From positions 20,916 through 84,915 of the forward strand of contig JBGUDT010000005.1 of the NCBI GenBank assembly GCA_041821665.1: DNA of 64,000 bases. Reading direction: 5' to 3'. This DNA is from E44-bin32 sp041821665 (GTDB taxonomy: Bacteria; Chloroflexota; Anaerolineae; Anaerolineales; E44-bin32). The position numbers and the translations under genes were made by a program. Of the stretch, positions 26,938-35,223 are shown piece by piece; position 1 is the stretch's first letter; each line of letters begins with the position of its first letter. The notes beneath the pieces are model-generated. The model had not been told where the DNA came from, did no database searches, and was given only the letters and a program-made list of their open reading frames with translations.

Positions 26938-27225
26938 TCACTCGGGGTCACTTTTTTTGGGAGACTCTTTTACTTTCGTTTCAGGCTTGTCCTCGGACTT
27001 GGTTTCTTTAGTTTCCGATTTTCGCGTGCTGGACCGCCAAGACGGGGAGCGATGGTCGGTCGAATAGAAGCCGGAGCCCTTGAATACGATCCCGACTGGC
27101 AGGAACACCTTGCGCAGCTTGTTCTTGTTACACTCCGGGCAGCGCTTAAGCACAGGATCGTCAAAATGCTGTTGGCGGTCGAACTGAACACCACAATTTT
27201 CACAACGATACGTATAGATTGGCAT
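26938..27225 (-). CDS. FmdB-family zinc ribbon protein
   Basis: 95 residues. MPIYTYRCENCGVQFD with CxxC (about 8-11) and CPEC (about 29-32) form the zinc ribbon of the FmdB/CxxC_CxxC_SSSS family, followed by VFKGSGFYSTDH. The C-terminal 35 residues are a Lys/Glu/Ser-rich low-complexity tail. The FmdB name comes from a proposed regulator of formamidase; the real function of the family is not settled. Confidence 0.9.
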   Translation of the reverse strand: MPIYTYRCENCGVQFDRQQHFDDPVLKRCPECNKNKLRKVFLPVGIVFKGSGFYSTDHRSPSWRSSTRKSETKETKSEDKPETKVKESPKKSDPE

Positions 27226-27296
27226 ACCAAACCTTCTTTCCTGCCATTATGAATTATAGTCGTCAGAATCCTTGGCATCAAGAGGTAGGGCATTAG

Positions 27297-27312
27297 AAAC
27301 GCATATGCGTTT
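27297..27312. promoter_or_regulatory. perfect 16 bp palindrome between fmdB-like gene and rnpB
   Basis: AAACGCATATGCGTTT, 71 bases upstream of the fmdB-like start and 57 bases before the rnpB -35. Its symmetry suggests a dimeric DNA-binding protein. Function inferred only. Confidence 0.35.
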
Positions 27313-27368
27313 TATTAGCAACAGAGCGGTTACTTAGCAGTAGAACGGTTGCTCGGGAATCTTGAGGG

Positions 27369-27398
27369 TTGACCCGTAGGGCTTGCAGACGGTATGAT
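27369..27398 (+). promoter_or_regulatory. promoter of rnpB
   Basis: TTGACC (27369-27374), 18-base spacer, TATGAT (27393-27398). The predicted start (about 27404) matches the 5' strand of helix P1. Confidence 0.75.
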
Positions 27399-27403
27399 GG
27401 TGT

Positions 27404-27822
27404 CAGACATGGGTCGACCGGGCAATCGCAGGAGAGGCAGCTCTTCTGAGGAAAGTCCGCGCTCCACCGAGCACGGTGCCGGGTAACTCCCGGGCGGGGA
27501 AACCCGTGGAAAGGACCACAGAAAACGACCGCCTGGATGTCATAGACTTCCAGGTAAGGGTGAAAAGGTGGTGTAAGAGACCACCGGTGCCGGTGGTAAC
27601 ATCGGCAGCCAGGCAACCCCCATCGGGAGCAAGGCCAAGCAGGTTCATAGCCCGTTCGCGGGTGAGGGGCTGCTCGTTCCATAAAAGAACCGGGTAGGCC
27701 GCTCGAGCTCCACGGTAACGTGTGAGCCAAGATGGATGATTGCACATGTGAGCATCAAGATTGCCTTCGGGTGGTCACATCTCACAGGACAGAACGCGGC
27801 TTATAGGTCGAGACATGATCTG
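27404..27822 (+). ncRNA. rnpB: RNase P RNA (type A)
   Basis: About 419 nt. The ends pair into an extended P1 (CAGACATGGGTCGACC with GGTCGAGACATGATCTG). Conserved blocks are present: GAGGAAAGTCCGCGCTCC near 27449, ACAGAAAACGACCGCC near 27519, GTAAGGGTGAAAAGGTG, AAGAGACCACCG, AGCAAGGCCAAGC and the 3' CGGCTTATAGG. It is the catalytic RNA that trims the 5' ends of tRNAs. End positions are accurate to a few bases. Confidence 0.95.
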
Positions 27823-27825
27823 AAC

Positions 27826-27858
27826 AGGCTTTCATAGACCAAACATCTATGGAAGCCT
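27826..27858 (+). terminator. terminator of rnpB
   Basis: 13 bp stem AGGCTTTCATAGA/TCTATGGAAGCCT with one T-G pair, 7-base loop, then ATTCTATTCTCATTTT. Confidence 0.75.
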
Positions 27859-27994
27859 ATTCTATTCTCATTTTATCTTCTATCAACTTGATGAGGCTCG
27901 CTAGGTTGATGAAGGCGATGAAGCTGGTTAGAGGTATCAATTCTTTGTCTTTCACTCCCCGTCCGCCCCATCAAGGAAGAGGCACCCCCTGATC

Positions 27995-28062
27995 GTCCCC
28001 CACTGGGGGACTATAGGGGGGTAAATAGATAAATCAGGTTTATTGTTCGTGATGACGTTGAC
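27995..28062. repeat. unknown repeat, copy A
   Basis: Hairpin GTCCCCC-ACT-GGGGGAC (27995-28011), then GGTAAATAGATAAATCA (28020-28036), 16 bases, then TGACGTTGAC (28053-28062). The same elements with the same 16-base gap recur about 141 bases downstream. No coding potential. Confidence 0.65.
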
Positions 28063-28134
28063 CCCGAGATTTCAATGACGTGGTCATCGCTCCACATTTC
28101 TTATAGGGTGGATCGTGGGGCTAATTCGCCCACT

Positions 28135-28205
28135 GTCCCCCCGGTGGGGGGACAAAAGGGGTGGTAAATAGATAAATCATAAACGTCCTATGCGCTGACG
28201 TTGAC
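28135..28205. repeat. unknown repeat, copy B
   Basis: Hairpin GTCCCCCC-GGT-GGGGGGAC (28135-28153), GGTAAATAGATAAATCA (28163-28179), TGACGTTGAC (28196-28205). The longer stem keeps complementarity relative to copy A, which suggests the hairpin matters. Confidence 0.65.
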
Positions 28206-28280
28206 GCGAGAACTCGCTTTTAGACCTCATCCCCCGATTGCCCTCTCGATGGAAGACCCCTGCCACCCCATCCGAATGAG

Positions 28281-28304
28281 TACACGAGCCACTGAACTAC
28301 GCCC
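28281..28304 (-). pseudogene. tRNA 5'-half-like fragment
   Basis: Minus strand GGGCGTAGTTCAGTGGCTCG resembles the acceptor and D arm of the tRNA-Gly at 18562 (GGGTGTAGTTCAGTGGTAGA). No anticodon or T arm follows, so it is a remnant or a chance match. Confidence 0.3.
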
Positions 28305-28331
28305 GTGCTTCTGGCACGGGCTTTCTTCTTT
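28301..28331 (+). terminator. intrinsic-terminator-like hairpin
   Basis: GCCCGTGC (28301-28308), 5-base loop, GCACGGGC (28314-28321), then CTTTCTTCTTTT-like T-rich tract. No plus-strand gene precedes it apart from rnpB. Confidence 0.6.
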
Positions 28332-28655
28332 TAATTATAGATTTGCATCTTCGAGGGAAAACTAAGGATGGATCACCATTTGCTCGTCATTGATGCTTGC
28401 GTATATGCAGCAAGGTGAAACATCTCCCGAATACCCGGATAGCCACATTGGACCTGTTCAACTCATCGCGGATGTCGTTAGGAAGGTGCTGAGGCTGCAC
28501 GCTCGAGGCTGATGGGCCGCGTTTACACTCGAATCAATCACAGGCAAACTGAGCTAAATTAGGAATTCATGGTTCTGCGCAACCGTCTGTGCTTCTGGAA
28601 ATTACTGAACCGCTAATAGGAACAAAGTACTGGGTGGATTGTGTGCCCATTCGGG
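28332..28655. other. gene-free stretch before the mraZ promoter
   Basis: 324 bases. A 39-codon frame at 28393-28512 has no recognisable family and no good ribosome site, so it is not called as a gene. Nothing else seen. Confidence 0.4.
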
Positions 28656-28685
28656 TTGCGCCGGTGGGGCGAAATCGTATATACT
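28656..28685 (+). promoter_or_regulatory. promoter of the division/cell-wall cluster
   Basis: TTGCGC (28656-28661), 18-base spacer, TATACT (28680-28685), directly upstream of the MraZ boxes. Confidence 0.65.
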
Positions 28686-28696
28686 GTGTGCACTTG

Positions 28697-28721
28697 TGGG
28701 GGAATGTGGGAAAGAGTGGGG
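28697..28721 (+). promoter_or_regulatory. MraZ operator, three TGGGN boxes
   Basis: TGGGG at 28697, TGGGA at 28707 and TGGGG at 28717, each separated by 5 bases, so one box per helical turn. This is the known MraZ recognition array, placed just downstream of the -10 and 48 bases before mraZ. It implies autoregulation of the cluster. Confidence 0.9.
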
Positions 28722-28768
28722 CGCCGGGCTTGACCGGCGTTTCGTTGTTTAGGAGAAATATAGAACAC

Positions 28769-29206
28769 ATGTTCCTTGGTCAATACACTCACAGCATCGA
28801 CTCCAAGGGCCGGTTGACCGTCCCGGTGAGATTTCGCGCTTCGCTTGCATCGGGTGCCTTTGTCACCCAGGGCTTTGAGCGCAATTTGATGGTTTATACC
28901 ACAGAAAGCTTCCACCGGTTAGCTCAGCGTGCCACAACCTTGACAACCACAGATCCCGAAGCGCGCGCTGTACGCCGAGTAATCTTCGGGGGTGCGACGG
29001 AAGTCCAATTGGACAGCTCCGGCCGCATCCTCATACCGCCTTTTTTGCGTGAGTATGCTCAACTCGATGCTGAGACGACGATTGTGGGCGCAGGTGAGTA
29101 TTTTGAACTCTGGAACGAATCAGGTTGGCAAGACGAGTTAGGCGACGTGACGGATCCAGATATCAACGCAAGGCGGTTCATCGATTTTGACCTTTCCTCG
29201 GGGTAG
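28769..29206 (+). CDS. mraZ: transcriptional regulator MraZ
   Basis: 145 residues, the family length. Two AbrB-like swapped-hairpin repeats carry the signature DxxGR: DSKGRLTVPVRFR (about 11-23) and DSSGRILIPPFLRE (about 84-97). MraZ binds tandem TGGG boxes as a ring and represses the division cluster; three such boxes lie just upstream. The start ATG 28769 (MFLGQYTHSID) is fixed by family alignment, with AGGAGA at 28751-28756; the frame is open further upstream, but that part is not MraZ. Confidence 0.96.
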   Translation: MFLGQYTHSIDSKGRLTVPVRFRASLASGAFVTQGFERNLMVYTTESFHRLAQRATTLTTTDPEARAVRRVIFGGATEVQLDSSGRILIPPFLREYAQLDAETTIVGAGEYFELWNESGWQDELGDVTDPDINARRFIDFDLSSG

Positions 29207-29209
29207 GTG

Positions 29210-30163
29210 ATGGGAGCGTCCGATGACGTTGCCGGCACCGGTGGACACACCCCGGTACTTTACCAGCATGTGCTCGCTGCTCTTCCACTCCGAGCAGATG
29301 GGCACTACATAGATGGCACGGTTGGCGCAGCCGGACACGCCTTTGGAATTCTGAAATCAACCGCTCCAAGTGGATCCCTGCTTGGCTTAGATCGAGATCC
29401 CCATGCTCTTGGACTTGCTGCCGAACGTCTGTCGGAATTCGGCGCTCGCGCCTCGCTTCACCAGGCTTCCTTCGCTGAGATAGAAGAAGTTGCACACAAA
29501 TTGAACTGGCAAAACGTGGATGGGATCCTTCTCGACATAGGGCTTTCCTCCATGCAGCTTGAGGACGGCTCGAGGGGATTCTCCTTCCGGCTTGAGGGAC
29601 CACTTGATATGCGGTTCGATCCAACACAATCGCTCACAGCAGAGGAACTGGTGAATACCACAAGTGAGCAGGCACTCACGAGCATTATCTCAAAGTATGG
29701 CGAAGAACCACGCGCTCGAACGATTGCCCGGACGATCATCGCAGCGAGACCTTTGACATCCACGCTCCAACTCGCTGATGTCATAAAGCGGACTACAAAA
29801 CGATCCAAGCGAGGCATTCATCCCGCTACACGGACTTTCCAGGCTTTACGCATCGCAGTGAACGACGAGTTGGATGCCTTGGAGCGGGGTCTTGAAGCTG
29901 CCGTTAGATTGCTTACACCAGGCGGAAGAATTGTGGTTATCACATTCCACTCACTCGAAGATCGGATTGTAAAACAATTTTTCCGTCAGGAGAGTCAGGA
30001 TTGTATCTGTCCTCCCGAGTCATTGGAGTGCCGGTGTGGGCACAAAGCCGAACTACGGATCATTACAAAAAAACCAATCCGTCCGGAGGACGAGGAAATT
30101 CAAAGTAATCCCCGCTCAAGAAGCGCAAAAATGCGGGTCGCAGAGAGGATCAAGCTGGCATAG
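29210..30163 (+). CDS. rsmH: 16S rRNA (cytosine-1402-N4)-methyltransferase RsmH
   Basis: 317 residues. SAM site DGTVGAAGHA (about 37-46) and conserved LLDIGLSSMQLEDGSRGFSF (only in part here, about 105-124), NDELDALERGL and TFHSLEDRIVKQFF. RsmH methylates C1402 of 16S rRNA at the P site. It sits in its usual place after mraZ. The mraZ stop TAG is directly followed by GTG 29207 and ATG 29210; either may start it. Confidence 0.96.
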   Translation: MGASDDVAGTGGHTPVLYQHVLAALPLRADGHYIDGTVGAAGHAFGILKSTAPSGSLLGLDRDPHALGLAAERLSEFGARASLHQASFAEIEEVAHKLNWQNVDGILLDIGLSSMQLEDGSRGFSFRLEGPLDMRFDPTQSLTAEELVNTTSEQALTSIISKYGEEPRARTIARTIIAARPLTSTLQLADVIKRTTKRSKRGIHPATRTFQALRIAVNDELDALERGLEAAVRLLTPGGRIVVITFHSLEDRIVKQFFRQESQDCICPPESLECRCGHKAELRIITKKPIRPEDEEIQSNPRSRSAKMRVAERIKLA

Positions 30164-30206
30164 ATATTGCATGCCTCGCATTGAACACTCTGGCTGAGGG
30201 AAAAAA

Positions 30207-30659
30207 GTGCCGCGACGTAAGGAACAAGCGTTCAAACAAGCTCCCTGGCGGACGAAAGTAAGCATGACGGGGAGGACAGTGCTCCCCCTCATAGCCATGC
30301 TGGTCGTGGGGGGCATGTACCTGGCCGTAAATTCCAGGCTGGCGAAGACAGGACAGCGGGTTCTAATTCTCCAGAATGAGATCGCAGAACTTCAGCGAAG
30401 GAATGCTGAGCTTACGGCGACTCTCGCGTCGCTCACGACACCTGACCTTATGTGGGAGAGAGCATTGGAACTAGGTTTTCATCCTGCTACAAAAGAAGAG
30501 GTTGAATACATCATCATCGAGAACTATATCCCGCCGGAAACTTTTGTCGCTCCTCTGCCTCCATCATCAGGTGAGACCCATCGATCTGGCCTTTCACCAG
30601 CATATACCGAAACGCTGGGCGACTGGCTAAGCCGCTGGTTGGGCCTTGGTAGTGCATGA
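30207..30659 (+). CDS. ftsL: FtsL-like septum protein
   Basis: 150 residues. Basic cytoplasmic N-terminus, one membrane helix (about 25-43), then a coiled coil (about 47-75, VLILQNEIAELQRRNAELTA) and a Pro-rich tail. Position between rsmH and ftsI and this topology define FtsL, the bitopic protein that joins FtsB and FtsQ and activates FtsWI. Sequence similarity in this family is low. GTG start with GAGGGA upstream. Its stop overlaps the ftsI ATG by 4 bases. Confidence 0.8.
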   Translation: MPRRKEQAFKQAPWRTKVSMTGRTVLPLIAMLVVGGMYLAVNSRLAKTGQRVLILQNEIAELQRRNAELTATLASLTTPDLMWERALELGFHPATKEEVEYIIIENYIPPETFVAPLPPSSGETHRSGLSPAYTETLGDWLSRWLGLGSA

Positions 30660-32476
30660 TGGTTGAGCAGCTTCCGAGACAACGGGTTCGTATTTTGCTC
30701 ATGATCATGGTCATCGTTGCACTGGCCATGGTCGTTCAGCTTATACGGGTGCAGTTCGGTCCTTACGCTCCGGTTTTTGCCTCGTGGGTGGAGGCGGCCT
30801 CTGACACAGAGGATGAGGTCGAACCTACCCGGGGGCTAATCTACGATCGGGATGGAGATCTTCTGGCTACGAACGTACCCCTTTACTACCTCGAAGTCGA
30901 AACCTACCAATTAAACCCGGTCAGCATAAAGCAAATTGCGGGTGTGCTCTCTCGAGCGCTCATCCTTCCCTATGAGGATCTTTATGCCCAATTAAAGCGA
31001 GACTGGAAATCGCAGGGACAATTCCGTTTTCGCTTGACACGCGAAATCGCCGGTGGGGAACGGTGGCCGATCACGATTGATCAGATGGCTGCGGACATGC
31101 TCAGGAGTTTCCTCCTTGACGCTGATGCACCCGACTTGAGCGGTCTCAAGACGGTACCAGCGCCAAAACGCGAATATCCCGCAGGAACCCTGGCAGGGCA
31201 TGTGCTCGGATTTGTGAACCAGGAAGGGCAAGGATTCTTCGGGGTTGAAGGTTACTACGATGATTGGCTGGCAGGAAAACCCATCACCATCGAAAGAGGT
31301 TACATCCCTCTCGAAGCAAGGTTTGAGCCAGATCCACCAGCTGGAGTCAATCTCGTTCTAACGATTGACCTGGATATTCAACAGATGGTCGAAGAAATTC
31401 TCGCAGAGTCGATTGAAAGCTCGGGCGCAGAAGAGGGTGAAATTATCGTCATGGATCCTCGCAATGGAGAAATCCTTGCGCTCGCAATCTACCCGCCGTT
31501 GGACCCCAATCACTATGAGCCCTGGCTTGAAGAACGAGGATTTGAAACTGAGGATCTGGAATTGGAAGAAGAAGAATTGGTCATCAATCCCGCGGTTGGA
31601 GGTCAGTTTGAACCCGGATCGACCTTCAAGGTGATCACCATGGCTTCGGCGTTGGACGCGGGTGTGGTCACACCTGAAGATGAGTTCATCGATGAAGGGC
31701 AAATCGAAGTTGGCGGCATCCGGATCCGGAACTGGGATGGAGGCGCTTGGGGCCCTCAGACGATGCAGGGCTGCATGGCGCACTCGTTGAATGTGTGTTT
31801 GGCCTATGTGGCTTCTGAAAAGCTCGGAGCATCTTTTTTCTATGATTACCTCGACGCATTCGGAATTGGAAGCGTCACCGGGATTGATGTTGCTGGAGAA
31901 GTATCCGGACAACTGCGCACACCGCGCCATCCAGAGTGGACCGAGGCGGATTTGGGCACAAATGCCTTTGGACAGGGTGTTTCTGTGACACCGATACAGC
32001 TCCTGGCAGCAGTCGGTGCGATTGCCAATGATGGAATCATGGTGCAGCCGCATGTGGTCAGAGCAGTCGTGGGATCAGAAGGACCCTACTGGCCCAAGCC
32101 CACGGTTCTGGGTCGGCCGATTTCAAGAGACTCTGCAGATGAATTGACTGCAATGCTGACAGAGTCTCTCCAGGGCGAAACGAGCCTTGCATCTGTCGAG
32201 GGCTACGACTTGGCCGGAAAGACGGGCACGGCTCAGATACCGGCGGAACATGGCTATGACCCGAGATGGACTATCGCATCATTCGTAGGGTGGGGGCCTC
32301 TGCCGGAGCCGGAATTTATCGTGCTGGTCAGAATTGACAAGCCGGAGATATCACCCTGGGGGTCCGTGGTCGCAGCGCCGATTTTCAGGCAAGTCGTAGA
32401 ACGATTGGTCGTGATGTTGGAAATACCACCGAACGAGGTCAGGGAGGATCTCGTTCAAACAGATGAGAGTGGATAG
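30656..32476 (+). CDS. ftsI: peptidoglycan transpeptidase FtsI (PBP3)
   Basis: 606 residues. One N-terminal membrane helix (about 14-32), PBP dimerisation domain (about 55-230) and transpeptidase domain with SxxK as STFK (about 322-325), SxN as SLN (about 378-380) and KTGT (about 522-525). It cross-links septal peptidoglycan with FtsW. No PASTA domain. An acidic insertion lies between about 285 and 310. The next gene overlaps by 14 bases if its first ATG is used. Confidence 0.94.
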   Translation: MMVEQLPRQRVRILLMIMVIVALAMVVQLIRVQFGPYAPVFASWVEAASDTEDEVEPTRGLIYDRDGDLLATNVPLYYLEVETYQLNPVSIKQIAGVLSRALILPYEDLYAQLKRDWKSQGQFRFRLTREIAGGERWPITIDQMAADMLRSFLLDADAPDLSGLKTVPAPKREYPAGTLAGHVLGFVNQEGQGFFGVEGYYDDWLAGKPITIERGYIPLEARFEPDPPAGVNLVLTIDLDIQQMVEEILAESIESSGAEEGEIIVMDPRNGEILALAIYPPLDPNHYEPWLEERGFETEDLELEEEELVINPAVGGQFEPGSTFKVITMASALDAGVVTPEDEFIDEGQIEVGGIRIRNWDGGAWGPQTMQGCMAHSLNVCLAYVASEKLGASFFYDYLDAFGIGSVTGIDVAGEVSGQLRTPRHPEWTEADLGTNAFGQGVSVTPIQLLAAVGAIANDGIMVQPHVVRAVVGSEGPYWPKPTVLGRPISRDSADELTAMLTESLQGETSLASVEGYDLAGKTGTAQIPAEHGYDPRWTIASFVGWGPLPEPEFIVLVRIDKPEISPWGSVVAAPIFRQVVERLVVMLEIPPNEVREDLVQTDESG

Positions 32477-33899
32477 AGGGAGAATGCTAACCCTAGGACA
32501 CGTTGTCGAAGCGCTATCAGGGCATCCTGAGCCCAGTCTAACGACTGAGTTCAAGCATGCTGTTATTGATTCGCGCCAGGTTGAGCCCGGTGCGCTGTTT
32601 ATCGCGCTCCCTGGGGAGCAGGTCGATGGTCATGATTTTGTCACCGATGCGCTTGAACTGGGAGCCGCTGCCGCGTTGGTCGATCGAGATGTTGACGTTG
32701 AGGCAAATGTAATTGATTTCCGACGAGATGTTCGCGAGCAGCTCTCCACAGTCATATCCACCCCCGTCATCTTGCGAGTGGAGGATAGCCTGCTTGGACT
32801 CCAGAGAACGGCAGCGTTCTGGCGAGAACAACTCTCGTTACGCGTGGTTGGGATTACGGGGAGCGTGGGTAAATCGACGACTAAGGAACTTACCGCCGAT
32901 GTGCTCTCCCGTCGATTCAGGACGATAAAAAACCCAGGCAATCTAAATAATGAGATTGGTTTGCCGCTCACGCTTTTACAGGCGAACGAGAAGCATGAGC
33001 GAGCCGTACTCGAGATGGGCTTCTACGTTCCGGGAGAGATCGCGTTGCTTTGCGATATTGCGATCCCTTCTGTCGGCGTCGTGACCAACATCAGTGAAGT
33101 ACATCTGGAGAGAGCCGGGACGATGGATGCCATTGTTGAGGGAAAGGGCGAGCTGGTGGCAGCACTGCCGGAAGATGGGGTTGCGGTTTTAAACCACGAT
33201 GAGCCCATGGTGAGAAATCTGGAAGATCGCACAGATGCACGTGTCTTCTTCTACGGGTTATCACCAGAATCGCATCTCTGGGCGAGTGAGGTCGAAGGTC
33301 TCGGCCTGGATGGTGTCCGCTGCGTCCTGCACTATGAAGGGGATACGATCCATCTTCGCGTGCCACTTCTCGGTCGTCACTCTGTTCATACAATCCTGCG
33401 AGCTGCCGCTGTGGGATTGATCGAGGGATTGACATGGCAGGAAATTGTTGGGGGTTTACAGGGCACCAAGAGCCAACTCCGTCTTGTCGCTGTTCAGGGA
33501 CCGAAAGATTCACTGCTGCTCGATGATACCTACAATTCAGCTCCAGCTTCTGTGCTCGCGGCGCTCAATCTCCTCGAGGAACTCGATGGTCGACGTGTCG
33601 CCGTTCTTGGGGACATGCTGGAATTAGGTGAATACGAGGAGAAAGGTCATCGGCTCGTAGGCGCACGCGTGGCCGGAATCGCCGATCTGCTCATCACCAT
33701 TGGAGAACGAGCGCGTTGGATTGCGGATGAGGCACAGACGGTCGGGATGCCTGACGAACAAGTAATCGAACTAAAAGACAGTCAAGACGCGGTCACCTAC
33801 CTGGAAGAACGAGTGGAAGAAGGAGATGTGATCCTCGTAAAAGGGTCACGAGGAATGCGGATGGACAGGATTGTCTCCGCACTCGAGGCGCACGCATGA
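32463..33899 (+). CDS. murF: UDP-MurNAc-tripeptide:D-Ala-D-Ala ligase MurF
   Basis: 478 residues. Three Mur ligase domains: N-terminal substrate domain, ATP loop GITGSVGKSTTKE (about 134-146), NLNNEIGLPLTLL (about 160-172) and a C-terminal domain with DDTYNSAPAS (about 353-362). It adds D-Ala-D-Ala to the UDP-MurNAc tripeptide. Start uncertain: ATG 32463 overlaps ftsI, while ATG 32484 (MLTLGHVV) directly follows AGAGGGA. In most clusters murE precedes murF; it is missing here. Confidence 0.94.
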   Translation: MRVDRGRMLTLGHVVEALSGHPEPSLTTEFKHAVIDSRQVEPGALFIALPGEQVDGHDFVTDALELGAAAALVDRDVDVEANVIDFRRDVREQLSTVISTPVILRVEDSLLGLQRTAAFWREQLSLRVVGITGSVGKSTTKELTADVLSRRFRTIKNPGNLNNEIGLPLTLLQANEKHERAVLEMGFYVPGEIALLCDIAIPSVGVVTNISEVHLERAGTMDAIVEGKGELVAALPEDGVAVLNHDEPMVRNLEDRTDARVFFYGLSPESHLWASEVEGLGLDGVRCVLHYEGDTIHLRVPLLGRHSVHTILRAAAVGLIEGLTWQEIVGGLQGTKSQLRLVAVQGPKDSLLLDDTYNSAPASVLAALNLLEELDGRRVAVLGDMLELGEYEEKGHRLVGARVAGIADLLITIGERARWIADEAQTVGMPDEQVIELKDSQDAVTYLEERVEEGDVILVKGSRGMRMDRIVSALEAHA

Positions 33900-34888
33900 C
33901 CGAAGCTGCAATGGCGCTTTCCCTGGGTGGAATTACCTTTCTGCTCACAGTTATTTGGGGGGGACCGTTGATCCGCGTTCTTAAAATGTACGGCATTGGC
34001 GAACGCATTCGCATCGAGGGGCCCCAGCGACACTTCACCAAGCTTGGAACTCCCACCATGGGAGGAATACTTTTCATTATTCCCATTCTTTCGGTGACGG
34101 GCGTACTCAACCTGGTCTCGATATTGAGTGACATGAACATTTTCGGGAACTCGATCTTGCTGCCTTTGTTGGTCATGGTTCTTTTCGCAGCCATCGGCGC
34201 TTGGGATGACTGGCTGGGTGTTCGTCGTGAAGAGCGGGGCGGGATGAGCGGCAGGTCTAAAATCATCCTCCAAACCGTGGTTGCTCTTGGCGCCGCACTC
34301 ATCTTGAAATATGGACTTCATCCCCCCGAGTTGATCCTTCCGAACTACCCCGAAGGGATCGACATGGGGATCTGGTATGTCCCGATCGCCATGTTCATCA
34401 TCGTTGGTACAAGCAATGCGGTGAACCTGACGGATGGGCTCGACGGCTTGGCGGGATTGATCGCTGCCACAGCATTCGCGGTCTTCGGTGGGATTGCCAT
34501 TCTGCAGGGGCAGGTCTTCCTCGTCCGATTCTGTTTCACGGTTGTGGGCGCTGTCTTCGCGTTCCTCTGGTACAACGCTCACCCGGCTGAGCTTTTTATG
34601 GGGGATACCGGCTCTCTCTCGCTTGGAGCTACGCTTGCGGTGGTCGCACTGATGACGGGTCATTGGATTCTTCTCCCTGTCATCGCAATTATCCCTTTTA
34701 GTGAGACGTTGAGCGTCATGCTACAGGTTGCTTATTTTCGAATCACCAACGGTCGCCGGTTGTTTCGTATGGCGCCGCTTCATAATCACTTCGAATTGAA
34801 AGGTTGGAGTGAAACCCAAATCGTTCAGCGATTCTGGCTCGTTGCTCTATTGACCGGCATGTTCGGGGTCGCACTCGCGCTTGTATAA
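33896..34888 (+). CDS. mraY: phospho-MurNAc-pentapeptide transferase MraY
   Basis: 330 residues, ten membrane helices. Family motifs: NLTDGLDGLAGL (about 179-190), LFMGDTGSLSLG (about 231-242), HNHFELKGWSE (about 298-308). It moves phospho-MurNAc-pentapeptide onto undecaprenyl phosphate to make lipid I at the inner face of the membrane. Overlaps murF by ATGA. Confidence 0.96.
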   Translation: MTEAAMALSLGGITFLLTVIWGGPLIRVLKMYGIGERIRIEGPQRHFTKLGTPTMGGILFIIPILSVTGVLNLVSILSDMNIFGNSILLPLLVMVLFAAIGAWDDWLGVRREERGGMSGRSKIILQTVVALGAALILKYGLHPPELILPNYPEGIDMGIWYVPIAMFIIVGTSNAVNLTDGLDGLAGLIAATAFAVFGGIAILQGQVFLVRFCFTVVGAVFAFLWYNAHPAELFMGDTGSLSLGATLAVVALMTGHWILLPVIAIIPFSETLSVMLQVAYFRITNGRRLFRMAPLHNHFELKGWSETQIVQRFWLVALLTGMFGVALALV

Positions 34889-34902
34889 GGAGGCATGAAA
34901 TC

Positions 34903-35205
34903 ATGGAGATCGGAATGCTGTGGTTCGACGACGGACCCAACTCAATGCAGGAGAAAGTTAATCAAGCCGTAACTTTCTACACAGATAAATTTGGAAAAAA
35001 ACCGACTCACTGCTTGGTAAACCCGACCACGCTGAATGGTGGTGATGGCACCGTCGCAGGCATAGAAGTCAAGTCAGCCAGGACGGTAATGCCCGATCAC
35101 TACTGGGTTGGCATCGAGGAGCAAAATCGAAAACGTCGCTCCCAAAGTGCAGGTAAGGAACCGAAGAGAGGTTCTGATGTGGTTCCTGAGGAAAAAGCGG
35201 CTTAG
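34903..35205 (+). CDS. 100-residue orphan inside division cluster, unknown
   Basis: 100 residues, soluble. An N-terminal alpha/beta part (MLWFDDGPNSMQEKVNQAV...KPTHCLVNPTTL, then VKSARTVMPDHYWVGIEE) is followed by a charged, basic tail rich in Lys/Arg/Glu. AAGGAGG stands about 8 bases before the ATG, so translation is well supported. It is 14 bases after mraY and 18 before murD, in the same direction, so co-transcription is certain. Function unknown; no membrane segment or catalytic motif seen. Confidence 0.8.
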   Translation: MEIGMLWFDDGPNSMQEKVNQAVTFYTDKFGKKPTHCLVNPTTLNGGDGTVAGIEVKSARTVMPDHYWVGIEEQNRKRRSQSAGKEPKRGSDVVPEEKAA

Positions 35206-35223
35206 TACATCCGATGTGTTTTG

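Noticed and set aside
28393..28512. 39-codon frame in the gene-free region before mraZ
   Set aside because: No family, no good ribosome site, flanked by repeats.
31358..32053. 231-codon minus-strand frame inside ftsI
   Set aside because: Shadow of a strongly conserved gene; no ribosome site or family.
33797..34663. 288-codon minus-strand frame over murF/mraY
   Set aside because: Mirror of conserved membrane-protein codons; charged, low-complexity product.
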